From the NCBI GenBank assembly GCA_036488875.1, contig DASXGW010000004.1:592032-656031 (forward strand): 64,000 bases of DNA. The letters run 5' to 3'. Positions 52,082 to 62,583 of the stretch are shown here, piece by piece. Every line of letters begins with the position of its first letter. The first letter of the stretch is position 1. The notes under the pieces were generated by a model, which was not told where the DNA came from, did not search any database, and saw only the letters and a program-made list of their open reading frames with translations. The translations under genes were made by a program, and so were the position numbers. This DNA comes from Candidatus Baltobacteraceae bacterium (GTDB lineage Bacteria > Vulcanimicrobiota > Vulcanimicrobiia > Vulcanimicrobiales > Vulcanimicrobiaceae).

Positions 52082-52511
52082 GGTCGTCGCCGTAACCGGA
52101 CTCGGTCGAAATCTTTGAGAGGTTGACCAGTGCCGGCGCGTTCGCGTTGGGATCGAACTGGTAATCACCGTCGAGGTCGAGTCCCTTGATCAAAACCAGC
52201 TGATTGACGTCGTCGAGCTCGAGCGATACGCGGTGGTCGGCAAAGCGCAAGCGTAGGCGAAGCGGGCGTTCGAGACGTATCAGCTTGACGCCGTTGCGCT
52301 CGCCGATAATCGCGTTGAGGCGTTTGATGCCGGTGGCGAGGTGCTCGGCAAAAAGACGGAGCGACTCCTCGGCATCTTCGGGCATGCGCTCGACGGCTTT
52401 CCCGCTCGCTTCGTCAATGGCTTTATCGACCTCGCGACGTGTGCGCAGTTTTTGCGCGGCGGCGACAATGGGGTTCTGCGCGGTGAACTTGGGATCCATG
52501 GGATCGGGCAT
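51987..52511 (-). CDS. Hypothetical cytoplasmic protein
   Basis: The 174-aa protein has a helical N-terminal half (RREVDKAIDEASGKAVERMP, SLRLFAEHLATGIKRLN) and a short beta segment (LRLRLRFADHRVSLELDD). It has no signal peptide or known motif. Good high-GC codon usage supports it. The 3' end overlaps the tail of nth by 95 bp. Confidence 0.5.
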   Translation of the reverse strand: MPDPMDPKFTAQNPIVAAAQKLRTRREVDKAIDEASGKAVERMPEDAEESLRLFAEHLATGIKRLNAIIGERNGVKLIRLERPLRLRLRFADHRVSLELDDVNQLVLIKGLDLDGDYQFDPNANAPALVNLSKISTESGYGDDLTASSLLKQLASDAELEPPSHLHGPGPLTFD

Positions 52512-52602
52512 ATCGGAGCCTTCGCAATTTTCAGACTTTCTTCATGCAGTACGCCCACGCTAAACGGACCTTTCACGTTTGTAAAAGCTTCGAGGTGTCA
52601 CG

Positions 52603-53727
52603 ATGAATCTCCGCAAGCGCTTCCTCCCATTCACCCTTTCCCTTCTCGCGCTGGCAGCGGCCGGCTGCGGAGGGCATAATGGGTCTTCGGGCACACCCCC
52701 GGAGGTCACGAATGGGCCGATGACGAGCGACACGGTTATCAGTACCGATTCCGTAATCAAACGCCTAAAGAAGAAGGTCGTCATCGGGTCGACGATCGAT
52801 CCGAAGTTCGGCCAACTCAATCCTTACGGGCTCACCGTCGCGCCTTCAACCGCCGGACTTTTTACGGCAGGCGACCTTGCGGTTTGCAACTTCAACGCCA
52901 AAAGCAACATCCAGGGGACCGGCTTCACGATCGTTGCGCTGCATCCCACGCCGGGGTCGAAGCCGACGCTGGTTTACGGCAATAAGAAGATCTTGCGAGG
53001 TTGTAACGCACTTGCGCTTGCGCCGGGCAACTTTATCTGGGCGGCGGATTTCGTTGCCAACGACAATCCGATCATCCAGCCGAACGGGAAACTGTTGATG
53101 AACATCAAGGGCTCGTTCCTCGACCATCCGTTCGGACAGGCATACGCTGCGCCGACCAAGGGCGACACCGCGTTTTACGAGAGCAACGCCGGCAACGGTA
53201 CGATCGTGCGCTTCGACGTCGTCAAAAACACGGCGCAGGTGATCGCCAAAGGTTTCAAAGTCAATCACGGCAAGCCCGGAAGCATTCTCGGTCCGTCGGG
53301 ATTGAACTACAATCCGAAGAACGACACGCTGTACGTCGTCGATGGAGCGAACAACGCCGTATACGCCCTTGCCAACATAACTTCGGTTCCCCAGAACTGC
53401 CTCGCGCTCGCAAGCGACGGCGTGCACTTCTCCGGCTGCAACGCTAAGAACGCGCAGGTTGTGTACATCGGCAAACCGCTCAACGGACCGATCAGCTCGG
53501 CGCTGTTGTACAACGGAAATCTCGTCATCGGCAATACGCTCGATCCGAACGGAAAGAACCTCATGATCGAAATTACGCCCCGCGGAAAACTTCTCGACGT
53601 AAAAAACGTCGACAAGGGCGCCGCCGGCTCGCTGTTCGGAATGGTCGCCACCGGAACGAGTGCCGCGACGACGAAGCTCTATTTCAACGACGATAATCAG
53701 AACAACTTAGAGGTGCTCGAGCCGTAA
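52603..53727 (+). CDS. Lipoprotein, propeller-like
   Basis: The 374-aa protein has a signal peptide with lipobox AAGC followed by GGHNGSSG. Repeated blades follow, such as NPYGLTVAP, NFIWAADFV, GPSGLNYNPKNDTLYVVDGANNAVYAL and NLVIGNTLDPNGKNLM, which resemble an SMP30/NHL-type propeller. The ligand is unknown. The ATG has GAGGT 7 bp upstream. A strong terminator follows the stop. Confidence 0.7.
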   Translation: MNLRKRFLPFTLSLLALAAAGCGGHNGSSGTPPEVTNGPMTSDTVISTDSVIKRLKKKVVIGSTIDPKFGQLNPYGLTVAPSTAGLFTAGDLAVCNFNAKSNIQGTGFTIVALHPTPGSKPTLVYGNKKILRGCNALALAPGNFIWAADFVANDNPIIQPNGKLLMNIKGSFLDHPFGQAYAAPTKGDTAFYESNAGNGTIVRFDVVKNTAQVIAKGFKVNHGKPGSILGPSGLNYNPKNDTLYVVDGANNAVYALANITSVPQNCLALASDGVHFSGCNAKNAQVVYIGKPLNGPISSALLYNGNLVIGNTLDPNGKNLMIEITPRGKLLDVKNVDKGAAGSLFGMVATGTSAATTKLYFNDDNQNNLEVLEP

Positions 53728-53745
53728 AAGCGGACGCAGCAAAAA

Positions 53746-53777
53746 GCGGCGGCGCGGTTTTCACCGCGCCGCCTTTC
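53746..53777. terminator. Strong hairpin terminator
   Basis: GGCGGCGCGG (53748-53757) pairs with CCGCGCCGCC (53764-53773) around a 6-nt loop, with AAAAA before and TTTC after. It can stop transcription of the lipoprotein gene (plus) and of the minus-strand gene ending at 53803. Confidence 0.75.
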
Positions 53778-53802
53778 TATATGATGATATGAGAAGGACG
53801 TG

Positions 53803-54036
53803 TTACTGGGGTTTCGAGCTCGGCTTGGCCGAGGTCTTGGCCATCGGCTTAGCCGCGGGCTTTGCCGTCGACTTGGCCATCGGCTTCGCCGTCGACTTGG
53901 CCATCGGCTTCGCCGCGGTCGCGGCCTTAGCACTGGCTTTCGGGCTCGGGCTTGGGCCGGTGGCGGCCATCGCCGTACCGGTCATCAAGAAACCCGAAGC
54001 TACCAAAGCTGCAAGAAGCTTCTTCAAAAAGATCAC
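53803..54036 (-). CDS. Small exported Ala/Lys/Pro repeat protein
   Basis: The 77-aa protein has a signal peptide (LLAALVASGFLMTGTAMA) and then a low-complexity tail built from an 8-residue unit AKPMAKST, encoded by 24-bp DNA repeats (about 53855-53910), followed by shorter variants. The basic tail resembles histone-H1-like or cell-wall-binding repeats. No further function can be given. The plus-strand ORFs across it are mirror images of the repeat. Confidence 0.55.
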   Translation of the reverse strand: MIFLKKLLAALVASGFLMTGTAMAATGPSPSPKASAKAATAAKPMAKSTAKPMAKSTAKPAAKPMAKTSAKPSSKPQ

Positions 54037-54100
54037 CTCCTTTCGCTCAGTTTCGAACGGCCGTGGGTTCGAGCGAGCGGGGAGGCGACCCTCTACTTGG

Positions 54101-55264
54101 CTACTTCCCCTTGCCGACGAGTCCTCGCGAGATGACTAGCCGCTGAATCTGCTGCGTCCCCTCGTAAATCTGCGTGATCTTGGCGTCTCGCATCATCCGC
54201 TCGACGGGATACTCGGACGAGTACCCAAAGCCCCCGAGCACCTGGACGGCGTCGGTCGTCACCGACATCGCGACGTCGCCGCATTTGAGCTTGGCCATTG
54301 CGGCCCACAGCGTGACGTCGGCCGCGCCTTCGTCGCAGCGCCGCGCGGCTTCGTAGAGCAGCAAGCGCGCCGATTCGACCTCGGTCTTCATGTCGGCAAG
54401 CATGAATCCCACCCCTTGATGTTGGCCGATCGGTTTTCCGAACGCGATGCGTTCCTTGGCGTAGCCGGTGGCGTAGTCGAGCGCTCCGGCGGCGATGCCG
54501 AGCGCCTGCGCGGCGATGCCGGGGCGCGATTTGTCGAGCACGCGCATGGCGATCTTGAAGCCTTCGCCTTCTTCGCCGAGGCGATTGGCCGCGGGTACTT
54601 CGCAGTTATCGAAGATCAGCTCGTTGGTCGGCGATCCCCGAATACCCATCTTTTTCTCTTTCTTACCGACCGAGAATCCGGACATCCCTTTTTCGACGAC
54701 GAACGCGCTGACGCCGCGCGAGCCGGCTTGCGGATCGGTGACCGCGAAGACGCACACGACGTCGGCAACGCTGCCGTTGGTAATCCAAATCTTTTGACCG
54801 CTCAGCGAGTACGAGTCGCCTTTGCGGACGGCGCGCGTGCGCATCGAACCGAGCGCGTCCGAGCCGCTCGACACTTCGGTGAGCGCGTACGCGGCGAGAT
54901 GTTCGCCCGAGGCGATCTTCGGCAGGAAGCGGCGCTTTTGTTCGTCGCTGCCGGCGATCATGATCGGCAGCATTCCGAGCTCTTGGACGGCGACGATCAG
55001 CGAACTCGACGCGCACGCTTTGGCGATCTCTTCGACGACCTTTACGTACGTCACGAACGTGCCGCCCAGCCCGCCGTATTCGCTGGGAATGGGAATTCCG
55101 AGCAGATCGTTCTGTGCAAAAAGGTCTTTGATGTCCCACGGAAACTCGCCCGTTTCATCGATCTCGGCCGCACGCGGCGCGACCTTCTCGGCGACGAGCT
55201 CCCGTACGGAAGCCAGGATGAGCGCCTCTTCCTCATTGATTGCCGATTGCATGGATGCCGTCAT
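54101..55264 (-). CDS. Acyl-CoA dehydrogenase
   Basis: The 387-aa flavoenzyme has [86 protein letters not shown] with the catalytic Glu in YEGT. It catalyses the first step of acyl-CoA beta-oxidation, and the chain length is not clear. The start is ATG at 55264 (or 55252). It is divergent from the CoA-transferase genes with a 39-bp gap, which suggests joint control of a fatty- or keto-acid pathway. Confidence 0.92.
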   Translation of the reverse strand: MTASMQSAINEEEALILASVRELVAEKVAPRAAEIDETGEFPWDIKDLFAQNDLLGIPIPSEYGGLGGTFVTYVKVVEEIAKACASSSLIVAVQELGMLPIMIAGSDEQKRRFLPKIASGEHLAAYALTEVSSGSDALGSMRTRAVRKGDSYSLSGQKIWITNGSVADVVCVFAVTDPQAGSRGVSAFVVEKGMSGFSVGKKEKKMGIRGSPTNELIFDNCEVPAANRLGEEGEGFKIAMRVLDKSRPGIAAQALGIAAGALDYATGYAKERIAFGKPIGQHQGVGFMLADMKTEVESARLLLYEAARRCDEGAADVTLWAAMAKLKCGDVAMSVTTDAVQVLGGFGYSSEYPVERMMRDAKITQIYEGTQQIQRLVISRGLVGKGK

Positions 55265-55303
55265 ATCGAGGGCTTCAACATTGCCGCATCCAAGCCCCGG
55301 GAT

Positions 55304-56059
55304 ATGCAGAAGGTTTACGCCTCGTGCGCCGACGCCGTTGCCGATATTCCCAGCGGCGCCTCGCTGGCGGTCGGCGGCTTCGGGCTCAACGGCATCCCTC
55401 ACAACTTGATCGAGGCGCTGCTCGAGCAAGGCGCAACCGGCCTCGTGACGGTTTCCAACAACTGCGGGGTCGACGGCTGGGGATTAGGCGTCCTGCTCGA
55501 CCATCGGCGGATTCGGCGGACGACGGGATCGTACGTCGGCGAGAACAAGGAGTTCGAGCGCCAGTATCTCCACGGCGAACTTGAGGTCGAGTTGTGTCCC
55601 CAAGGAACCTTGGCCGAGCGTTTGCGCGCCGGCGGCTGCGGCATTCCCGCGTTTTATACCGCAACCGGCGACGGTACGCTCGTTGCCGACGGAGGGCTGC
55701 CGTGGAAGCACAATGCCGACGGCAGCGTAGCGATTGCGTCGCCGAAGAAGGAGACGCGCGTTTTCAATGGGCGCGAGTACGTGCTCGAACAGGGCATCGT
55801 CTGCGACTTTGCGCTCGTGCGCGCGTCGATCGGCGATACCGCCGGCAATCTCGTCTTCCACAAGGCGACGCGGAACTTCAATCCGCTGTGCGCGATGGCG
55901 GGAAAGATTACCGTCGCCGAGGTCGAGGAACTGGTCGAGCCCGGCGCGATCGATCCCGAGAACGTTCATCTGCCCGGCATCTTCGTGCAGCGCATCGTGC
56001 ACGTCGGTCCGCAAGGCAAGCGCATCGAGCGCGTCACTACCCGCAAGAAAGGCGCTTGA
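55304..56059 (+). CDS. scoA: 3-oxoacid CoA-transferase subunit A
   Basis: The 251-aa protein has [36 protein letters not shown] and [19 protein letters not shown], the SCOT alpha-subunit pattern. With subunit B it moves CoA between succinyl-CoA and acetoacetate. The ATG at 55304 gives the normal N-terminus, while the open frame extends upstream over the acyl-CoA dehydrogenase gene. Subunit B starts 1 bp after its stop. Confidence 0.92.
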   Translation: MQKVYASCADAVADIPSGASLAVGGFGLNGIPHNLIEALLEQGATGLVTVSNNCGVDGWGLGVLLDHRRIRRTTGSYVGENKEFERQYLHGELEVELCPQGTLAERLRAGGCGIPAFYTATGDGTLVADGGLPWKHNADGSVAIASPKKETRVFNGREYVLEQGIVCDFALVRASIGDTAGNLVFHKATRNFNPLCAMAGKITVAEVEELVEPGAIDPENVHLPGIFVQRIVHVGPQGKRIERVTTRKKGA

Positions 56060-56060
56060 G

Positions 56061-56732
56061 ATGCCCTTAACTCGCACTCAGTTGGCCGCGCGCGTCGCCC
56101 AAGAGCTGCGCGACGGGCAATACGTCAACCTCGGAATCGGTCTTCCGACGCTCATCCCGAACTACGTGCCCCACGGCGTTACGGTGACGCTGCAAAGCGA
56201 GAACGGTATTCTGGGGTTCGGTCCGTACCCGTACGAAGGTGACGAAGACCCCGATCTCATCAACGCCGGGAAGGAAACGGTAACGGTGCTTTCGGGCGCA
56301 TCCTTTTTCGATTCGGCCCTATCGTTTGGAATGATTCGCGGCGGTCACATCGATCTTGCCGTGCTGGGGGCGATGCAGGTCTCCGAACACGGCGATTTGG
56401 CCAACTGGATGATTCCGGGCAAGATGGTCAAGGGCATGGGCGGCGCGATGGATCTGGTGCACGGAGCCAAACGCGTGATCGTCATGATGGAACACGTGGC
56501 CAAAGGCAACGCGCAGAAAATCGTCAAGCAGTGCTCGCTTCCGCTAACGGGCAAGCGCGTCGTTCACCGCATCATCACCGACATGGGAACGATGGACGTT
56601 ATGCCCGAGGGTCTCGTTCTGCGCGAACTCGCGCCCGGAGTTACGTTGGACGAGATACGGGCAGCGACGGAACCAAAGCTTCACGTTCCGGTCGCGCCGA
56701 TGGTGATGGAGGTTCCGGCGGGCGTCGCATAG
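56061..56732 (+). CDS. scoB: 3-oxoacid CoA-transferase subunit B
   Basis: The 223-aa protein has [33 protein letters not shown] (the catalytic Glu in SENG), [34 protein letters not shown] and [19 protein letters not shown]. It forms the CoA-transferase with ScoA. The ATG is 1 bp after the scoA stop, so they are coupled. Confidence 0.93.
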   Translation: MPLTRTQLAARVAQELRDGQYVNLGIGLPTLIPNYVPHGVTVTLQSENGILGFGPYPYEGDEDPDLINAGKETVTVLSGASFFDSALSFGMIRGGHIDLAVLGAMQVSEHGDLANWMIPGKMVKGMGGAMDLVHGAKRVIVMMEHVAKGNAQKIVKQCSLPLTGKRVVHRIITDMGTMDVMPEGLVLRELAPGVTLDEIRAATEPKLHVPVAPMVMEVPAGVA

Positions 56733-56761
56733 CAATCGTGTGCACCATTGGAGGTGTATAC

Positions 56762-57013
56762 ATGATTCGTACTCGTATCGGTCAAGCCGTTGCGGCGCTC
56801 GTTTTCGCAGGAATATTCATGGGCATCGGGGCGGGCATCGCGCTGGCGGCGCAGCCGCACATGGTCAACGCGCGCGGATATCTCTACTCGGCGCTGCACG
56901 AGCTGCAAGCCGCCGTTCCGGATAAAGGCGGGTATCGCAACAACGCGATCAACTCGGTCAATGCGGCAATCAATCAAGTCAACGGCGGTATCCACTGGGC
57001 CGCGACCCACTAG
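56762..57013 (+). CDS. Small exported protein
   Basis: The 83-aa protein has a signal peptide (AVAALVFAGIFMGIGAGIALAA) with cleavage after ALA. A 50-aa mature helical part follows with LYSALHELQAAVPDKGGYR and NAINSVNAAINQVNGGI. A strong GGAGGT lies 6 bp before the ATG. Function is unknown. It may be co-transcribed with scoAB. Confidence 0.65.
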   Translation: MIRTRIGQAVAALVFAGIFMGIGAGIALAAQPHMVNARGYLYSALHELQAAVPDKGGYRNNAINSVNAAINQVNGGIHWAATH

Positions 57014-57019
57014 ACTGCG

Positions 57020-58828
57020 TTAGGCTGAAATCTCTCTAAACTGGGTTCTATAGAGGCGTGAATAGAGGCCGCCGCGCGCGAGAAGATCCGCGTGGCGGCC
57101 CATTTCAACGATGCGCCCCGCGTCGACGACGAAGATCACGTCGGCGGCGTGGATGGTCGACAGGCGGTGCGCGATCACCAAGCTGGTCCGTCCGCGCATC
57201 ACCGTTACCAGCGCTGCCTGAATCGCGGCTTCGCTTTCGGAATCGAGCGAGCTGGTCGCCTCGTCGAGAATTAAAATGCGCGGATCCTTGAGCAGCACGC
57301 GGGCCAGCGCCAAACGCTGACGCTCCCCGCCGGAGAGCTTGTGACCGCGCTCGCCCACGACGGTTTCGTAGCGGTCGGGCAGCGTGTCGATGAAGTCGGC
57401 GATATGGGCGGCGGTGGCGGCGGCGCGCAGCTCGTCGTCGTTCGCATCGGGTTTACCGTACCGCAGATTGCTGGCGATCGTATCGTGGAAGAGGTACGTC
57501 TCCTGCGTGACGATGCCGATATCGCGGCGTAGCGATTCCAACGCGACGCCGCGGACGTCGTGACCGTCGACGCGTACGATGCCGGTTTGCGGATCGTAAA
57601 AGCGCGGCACGAGCTGCGTTATCGTCGTCTTGCCCGCTCCCGACGGGCCGACGAAAGCCGCCACTCTCCCCGGTTCGACGTGAAACGAGATGTTGTCGAG
57701 CACCGTGCGCTCGGTGCCCGGATAGGCGAACGTAACGTGCTCGAACTCGATGTCACCGCGCACGCCCGGAAGCACGACGGCGTTAGGCGGCTCGTACTCT
57801 TCGGGCTGCATTCCCAAATAATCGAAGATGCGTTCGAAAACCGCAAGCGCGCTGACGATCTGCACTTGAATGCCGGCAAGCGCGGCAGCGGGTCCGTAGA
57901 GACGTTGATTGATGAACCCGACGAATGCCACCACCACGCCGACTTGAAGTCCCGACGCGAGCGCGTACCAGCCGCCGCCCAGCCACACGATCGCCGGTCC
58001 GACGATCGTCATCGCGCCTAAGCTGGCCATGAACCACCGGCCGACCATTGCAAGATCGATCTCGAGCTGCATGAGCCGCGTGCCGGCTTCGTAGAACCTC
58101 GACCGCTCGAACGCTTCGCGCGCGAACGATTTGATGAGCGTGATGCCCGAGATCGAAAGCGTCTCTTGCGTGATCGATTCGATCTCGTCGCGCTTCTGGC
58201 GCGTCTGCTTGCGTACGTCGTACATGCGGCGTCCCACCGGACCGAGCGGAAGCACCATCAGCGGAACCACGACGATCGAGATCAGCGCGAGGCGCCAGTT
58301 CCAAACGAACATCGCCACGAGCGTGGTCGCGATGATCGCGAGGTTGGTGACGATCGTCGTGAGCGTGCCGGTGACGACGTTGTCGATGTTGTCCACGTCG
58401 TTGCTGACGCGGTTCATGATCTCGCCGGTCTTCGTGCCGGTGAAGAAGGCGACCGGCATGCGGTGCAAGTGGGCGACTAGACGCGTGCGGATGTCCCGCA
58501 TGATGCCTTCGCCGACGATCGAGTTGAGATATCCCTGTAACACGCTCAGTGCGGCCGACACCAGCGCCGCGACGAGCATGACGCACACGTCGGCGACGAG
58601 CTCCCGGTAATCGCGGTGCGGAAATGCCGAGTCGATGATGCGCGCCATTACGAATCCGGGCACCAGCCCGAGGGCCGAGCTGAGCAAGATGCAGACGAGA
58701 ACGACCGATTGTTGACGCCAGTAGGGCGCGAACAGCTCGCCGATGCGGCGCCAATCGATGCGTTTATGAACCTGCGGCTTCTCAGGGCCGTAGATGTTCG
58801 ACCACATGAGGCCGTGGCCGGCCATCAC
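57020..58828 (-). CDS. ABC exporter, MsbA/MDR type (TM plus ATPase)
   Basis: The 602-aa half-transporter has six TM helices (1-330) fused to a nucleotide-binding domain: FVGPSGAGKTTITQL (Walker A), LSGGERQRLALARVLL (signature), ILILDEATSSLD (Walker B) and IAHRLSTI (H-loop). It exports lipids or drugs. It begins 15 bp after the dnaJ stop and may be the last cistron of the chaperone operon. Confidence 0.92.
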   Translation of the reverse strand: MMAGHGLMWSNIYGPEKPQVHKRIDWRRIGELFAPYWRQQSVVLVCILLSSALGLVPGFVMARIIDSAFPHRDYRELVADVCVMLVAALVSAALSVLQGYLNSIVGEGIMRDIRTRLVAHLHRMPVAFFTGTKTGEIMNRVSNDVDNIDNVVTGTLTTIVTNLAIIATTLVAMFVWNWRLALISIVVVPLMVLPLGPVGRRMYDVRKQTRQKRDEIESITQETLSISGITLIKSFAREAFERSRFYEAGTRLMQLEIDLAMVGRWFMASLGAMTIVGPAIVWLGGGWYALASGLQVGVVVAFVGFINQRLYGPAAALAGIQVQIVSALAVFERIFDYLGMQPEEYEPPNAVVLPGVRGDIEFEHVTFAYPGTERTVLDNISFHVEPGRVAAFVGPSGAGKTTITQLVPRFYDPQTGIVRVDGHDVRGVALESLRRDIGIVTQETYLFHDTIASNLRYGKPDANDDELRAAATAAHIADFIDTLPDRYETVVGERGHKLSGGERQRLALARVLLKDPRILILDEATSSLDSESEAAIQAALVTVMRGRTSLVIAHRLSTIHAADVIFVVDAGRIVEMGRHADLLARGGLYSRLYRTQFREISA

Positions 58829-58843
58829 GGTGTCACCGCGTTT

Positions 58844-59857
58844 CTATCGCTTTCCGTTACGAAGCGCCGCAAGTTCCTTGAAAAGCTTCTTCTCTTTGTC
58901 GTTGAGATTTTGCGGGAGCTGGCCGATCAGCCGAACGTACTGATCGCCGGTGCCGCCGCCCTTGACGCGCGGCATACCGCGGCCCGACAGACGCAGTAAA
59001 CGGTTGTTCTGCGTCCCTTCCGGGATCGTCATCGCGACTTGACCGCTCAAAGTGGGAACCTTGACGTCGCCGCCGAGCAGCAAATCGTAGATGCTCACGG
59101 GCAGGTCGACGTAAAGGTCGTCGCCCTTACGCCGGTAGGTGGGATCGTCGTTCAGCTTTACGATGAGATACAGGTCACCGGCCGGTCCACCGTTGAGACC
59201 TGCGCCCCCTTGTCCCGCGAGCCGGATGCGCTGGCCGTCGCCGATGCCTTTGGGAATCGATACCTCAAATTTCTTATTGACGAGAACGTGGCCGGTGCCG
59301 TGGCACTGTATGCACAGGTGTCCGCTTTCCGTACCGGTCCCGCGGCAACGCGTGCAAATGTCTTCAACCTGAAGCGAAACCGCTTTCTTCCCGCCGTCGT
59401 ACACGTCGCGCAGTCCGAGCTCGATGGTGGTTTCGAGATCTTGGCCGCGCTGCGGGAAGCCGGTGCTCTGCGTCGTTTGACGCCGTCCGATTCCCGAAAA
59501 GAACATGTCGAAAAAATCCGAGAACCCGCTGGGGCCGCCGGGAGCACCGGCGCCGCCCGGTCCAAAGTTGAACTCGAACTCTTGACCGGCGCTGCGATAG
59601 CGGCGCTGCTGCTCGGCTTGACGCGCGGCCTCTTGCCAATTCGGGCCGAGCATGTCGTACTTTTTGCGCTTCTCGGGATCGCCGAGCACTTCATAGGCCT
59701 CGGAAATTTCCTTGAACTTCTCTTCGGCCTCGTGCTGATTATTCGGATTGGCATCGGGGTGCCACTTGCGCGCGAGCTTACGGTACGCGGACTTGATATC
59801 TTTCTCAGCCGCATTCTTCGGAACGCCTAGGACCGTGTAGTAATCCCTAAAGTTCAT
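58844..59857 (-). CDS. dnaJ: DnaJ family co-chaperone with a single-zinc Cys region
   Basis: The 337-aa protein has a J domain with HPD ([12 protein letters not shown]), a Gly/Phe-rich region (about 95-130), and a Cys region with only two CxxCxGxG repeats (CTRCRGTG and CIQCHGTG) instead of the usual four. The C-terminal client-binding domain is complete ([30 protein letters not shown]). It delivers clients to DnaK. The ATG overlaps the grpE stop (ATGA). Confidence 0.9.
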   Translation of the reverse strand: MNFRDYYTVLGVPKNAAEKDIKSAYRKLARKWHPDANPNNQHEAEEKFKEISEAYEVLGDPEKRKKYDMLGPNWQEAARQAEQQRRYRSAGQEFEFNFGPGGAGAPGGPSGFSDFFDMFFSGIGRRQTTQSTGFPQRGQDLETTIELGLRDVYDGGKKAVSLQVEDICTRCRGTGTESGHLCIQCHGTGHVLVNKKFEVSIPKGIGDGQRIRLAGQGGAGLNGGPAGDLYLIVKLNDDPTYRRKGDDLYVDLPVSIYDLLLGGDVKVPTLSGQVAMTIPEGTQNNRLLRLSGRGMPRVKGGGTGDQYVRLIGQLPQNLNDKEKKLFKELAALRNGKR

Positions 59858-60393
59858 GCGTCGTGTTTGGCAACGATGACCTTAGCGGGACGCAAGAGCT
59901 CCTCGCCGATCGAGTATCCCTTTTGAGCGACTTCGACGACCGTGTCGTCGTCGGTGCCGTTGGTCGCCGCGGTCGTACCGATCGCTTCGGCGACGCGCGG
60001 ATCGAACGGCTTGCCCTTGACCTCGATCTGGCGAACGCCTTCGCCGGCGAGCAGCGCTTCAAAGCCTTTGAGGGTTTGCTCGATTCCGCCGCGCAAACCG
60101 TCGCCGGCGCCGGCCTGCAGTGCTCGTTCCAGATTATCCAGGACGGGCAAGAAGCGCTCGAGCAGCATGCGGCGGTGCGAGGTCACGATGGAATCGATGT
60201 CGCGCTGCATCCGCTTCTTATAGTTCTCGAAGTCGGCCATCGCGAGCAAGAACTTATTGTAGTTGTCGTCGGCGCGCGCCCGTTCGGCCGCGAGCTGCTC
60301 TTCGAGCGAGTCCTGGAGCGTGGGCGCGTTCGAATCGGGTTCGTCGATTAACGCTTCGCCCGCCTCAGTTCTTAAAACTTGGTCGTCAAACAT
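59854..60393 (-). CDS. grpE: Nucleotide exchange factor GrpE
   Basis: The 179-aa protein has a long N-terminal coiled coil ([20 protein letters not shown]), [28 protein letters not shown] and the beta-wing end [29 protein letters not shown]. It releases ADP from DnaK. ATG at 60393 (MFDDQ) is preferred to an upstream start at 60435. Confidence 0.93.
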   Translation of the reverse strand: MFDDQVLRTEAGEALIDEPDSNAPTLQDSLEEQLAAERARADDNYNKFLLAMADFENYKKRMQRDIDSIVTSHRRMLLERFLPVLDNLERALQAGAGDGLRGGIEQTLKGFEALLAGEGVRQIEVKGKPFDPRVAEAIGTTAATNGTDDDTVVEVAQKGYSIGEELLRPAKVIVAKHDA

Positions 60394-60465
60394 ATCTTTC
60401 AATAAATACGATCGGAAGGTGGAAGTGAGGCGCAACGCAACGCGCGATGCGCCTCAGCACGAAGC

Positions 60466-62331
60466 TTATTTCGCTTCTTTGAATTCGGCGTCGATCACGT
60501 CTTCCGAGGGTTCCTCGGAAGTGCTGCCGTTTGCGGATCCCGCGCCGGCACCGGCTTGAGTGCCGTCGCCGTTCGTTGCCTGCGCGCCTTCAGGGGCGGC
60601 GGCTTTATAGAGCAGCTCGGCCATCTTATAGCTGGCTTGCTGCAGCCGCTCGATCGCGGGCTTGATCTCCGCAACCGTGCCGTTTTCGGTGACGCGTTTG
60701 AGCTCGGACAGCGCGTTCTCGACGTCGCCGCGGGCCCCGGCGTCGAGTTTGTCGCCGACTTCCTTGAGCGATTTTTCCGTCGAGTAAATGAGGCTCGACG
60801 CGTTGTTGCGCACCTCGGCCTCTTCGCGCTTGGCCTTGTCGGCCGCGCCCTGGAGCTCGGCATCCTTGACCATGCGATCGACTTCGTCTTTCGACAAATT
60901 CGTCGAGGCCGTAATCGTGATCTGCTGCTCCTTGCCGGTTCCGAGATCTTTGGCGGCGACGTTCACGATGCCGTTGGCGTCGATGTTGAACGTGACCTCG
61001 ACCTGCGGAATGCCGCGCGGAGCGGGCGGAATGCCCTCCAAGCGGAATCTTCCCAGCGTCTTATTATCGGGCGCCATCGGCCGCTCGCCTTGGAGCACGT
61101 GAATGTCGACCGACGTCTGACCGTCTTCGGCCGTCGTAAAGACCTGCGACTTCTTCGTCGGAATCGTCGTGTTGCGATCGATCAGCTTCGTCATCACGCC
61201 GCCGAGCGTTTCAAGACCCAGCGAGAGCGGGGTCACGTCGAGCAGAACGACGTCGCGAACTTCGCCCGCCAACACGCCGGCTTGGATCGCCGCGCCGACC
61301 GCAACCACTTCGTCCGGGTTTACGGTGAGGTTCGGCTCTTTACCGGTGAGCTTGCGCACGAGTTCTTGAATGACCGGCATGCGCGTCGCGCCGCCGACCA
61401 TGATCACTTCGTCAATCTTCGAAACGTCGAGCTTCGCGTCGGCGATCGCGCTTTGGAAGGGTCCCACACAGCGATCGGTGAGGTCGCCGGTAAGCTCTTC
61501 GAACTTCGCCCGCGTCAGCGTGTAGTCGAGGTGCTTGGGGCCTTCCTGATCGGCCGTGATGAACGGCAGGTTGATGCTCGTCTGCACGACCGACGACAGC
61601 TCGATCTTCGCTTTTTCGGCCGCTTCGGTAAGCCGCTGCATCGCCTGCTTATCCTTGGCGAGATCGATGCCTTGATCGCGGCGGAACTGCTCGACGAGCC
61701 ACTCGACAACGCGGTGGTCGTAGTCGTCGCCGCCCAGACGCGTGTCGCCGTTGGTCGCCTTCACTTCGAAGACGCCGTCGCCGACTTCCAAAATCGAAAC
61801 GTCGAAGGTGCCGCCGCCGAGATCCCACACGAGGATCGTCTCGTTGCCCTTCTTTTCGAGTCCGTATGCGAGCGCCGCTGCGGTAGGCTCGTTGATGATG
61901 CGCAGCACGTCGAGGCCCGCGATCTTACCCGCGTCCTTGGTCGCTTGACGCTGCGCGTCGTTGAAATAGGCGGGCACGGTGATGACCGCTTTGGTCACGC
62001 GTTCGCCCAAATAGTTGCTCGCGTCGTTGACGAGCTTTTGAAGAATCATCGCCGAAATTTCTTGCGGCGTGTAATCCTTGCCGTCAATCTTGACGTTGTA
62101 ATCGGGCTCACCCATGTGCCGCTTGATCGAGCTGATCGTGCGGTCGGGATTGGTGATTGCCTGGCGTTTTGCCAGCTGGCCGACGAGACGTTCGCCGGTT
62201 TTTGTGAATGCCACCACTGAAGGCGTCGTACGCGAGCCTTCGGCGTTGGGGATAACGGTGGGCGAAGAGCCCTCCATAACGGCGACGACCGAGTTGGTCG
62301 TGCCCAGGTCGATTCCGACCGTCTTAGCCAT
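60466..62331 (-). CDS. dnaK: Molecular chaperone DnaK (Hsp70)
   Basis: The 621-aa protein begins [21 protein letters not shown]. It has [48 protein letters not shown], and a C-terminal Ala/Gly-rich lid tail ending [16 protein letters not shown], the standard DnaK tail. The chaperone order here is dnaK-grpE-dnaJ, as in actinobacteria. AGGT lies 9 bp before the ATG. No HrcA or HspR gene is in the window. Confidence 0.97.
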   Translation of the reverse strand: MAKTVGIDLGTTNSVVAVMEGSSPTVIPNAEGSRTTPSVVAFTKTGERLVGQLAKRQAITNPDRTISSIKRHMGEPDYNVKIDGKDYTPQEISAMILQKLVNDASNYLGERVTKAVITVPAYFNDAQRQATKDAGKIAGLDVLRIINEPTAAALAYGLEKKGNETILVWDLGGGTFDVSILEVGDGVFEVKATNGDTRLGGDDYDHRVVEWLVEQFRRDQGIDLAKDKQAMQRLTEAAEKAKIELSSVVQTSINLPFITADQEGPKHLDYTLTRAKFEELTGDLTDRCVGPFQSAIADAKLDVSKIDEVIMVGGATRMPVIQELVRKLTGKEPNLTVNPDEVVAVGAAIQAGVLAGEVRDVVLLDVTPLSLGLETLGGVMTKLIDRNTTIPTKKSQVFTTAEDGQTSVDIHVLQGERPMAPDNKTLGRFRLEGIPPAPRGIPQVEVTFNIDANGIVNVAAKDLGTGKEQQITITASTNLSKDEVDRMVKDAELQGAADKAKREEAEVRNNASSLIYSTEKSLKEVGDKLDAGARGDVENALSELKRVTENGTVAEIKPAIERLQQASYKMAELLYKAAAPEGAQATNGDGTQAGAGAGSANGSTSEEPSEDVIDAEFKEAK

Positions 62332-62498
62332 TAACGTTCTACCTCGTTTGTGTAAAATATCCGAAGCCGTCCTGGACCAGCTATACCCTTCGATCGCTCC
62401 GGCCGAGGTTACAAGCCCGATGCGATGACGGCGGCGCCTTGCCGCTTACGGATGGAACGGATTGGGTTACCGCACCATGATACACGATGCGGCTGTGA

Positions 62499-62523
62499 AG
62501 TTGTTTCACTATTCAAAACAACT
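62499..62523. promoter_or_regulatory. Inverted repeat with CIRCE-like spacing upstream of dnaK
   Basis: AGTTGTTT-N9-AAACAACT: perfect 8-bp arms with a 9-bp spacer, the same geometry as the HrcA operator CIRCE (9-9-9) but a different sequence. It lies 168 bp before the dnaK ATG, in the 287-bp gap after degP. No T-run follows. Apart from this and the dispersed repeat, the gap contains no gene. Confidence 0.4.
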
Positions 62524-62583
62524 AAAAGAGGGGCCCAGGTTGCAGGTAACCCCTCTCTCTCTCTGGTGTCGCCCTGAGCTTCC

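Noticed and set aside
53789..54139. Plus-strand frames encoding Gly/Leu/Ala or Arg repeats
   Set aside because: They are reverse-strand images of the AKPMAKST repeat gene and lack a signal peptide or start context.
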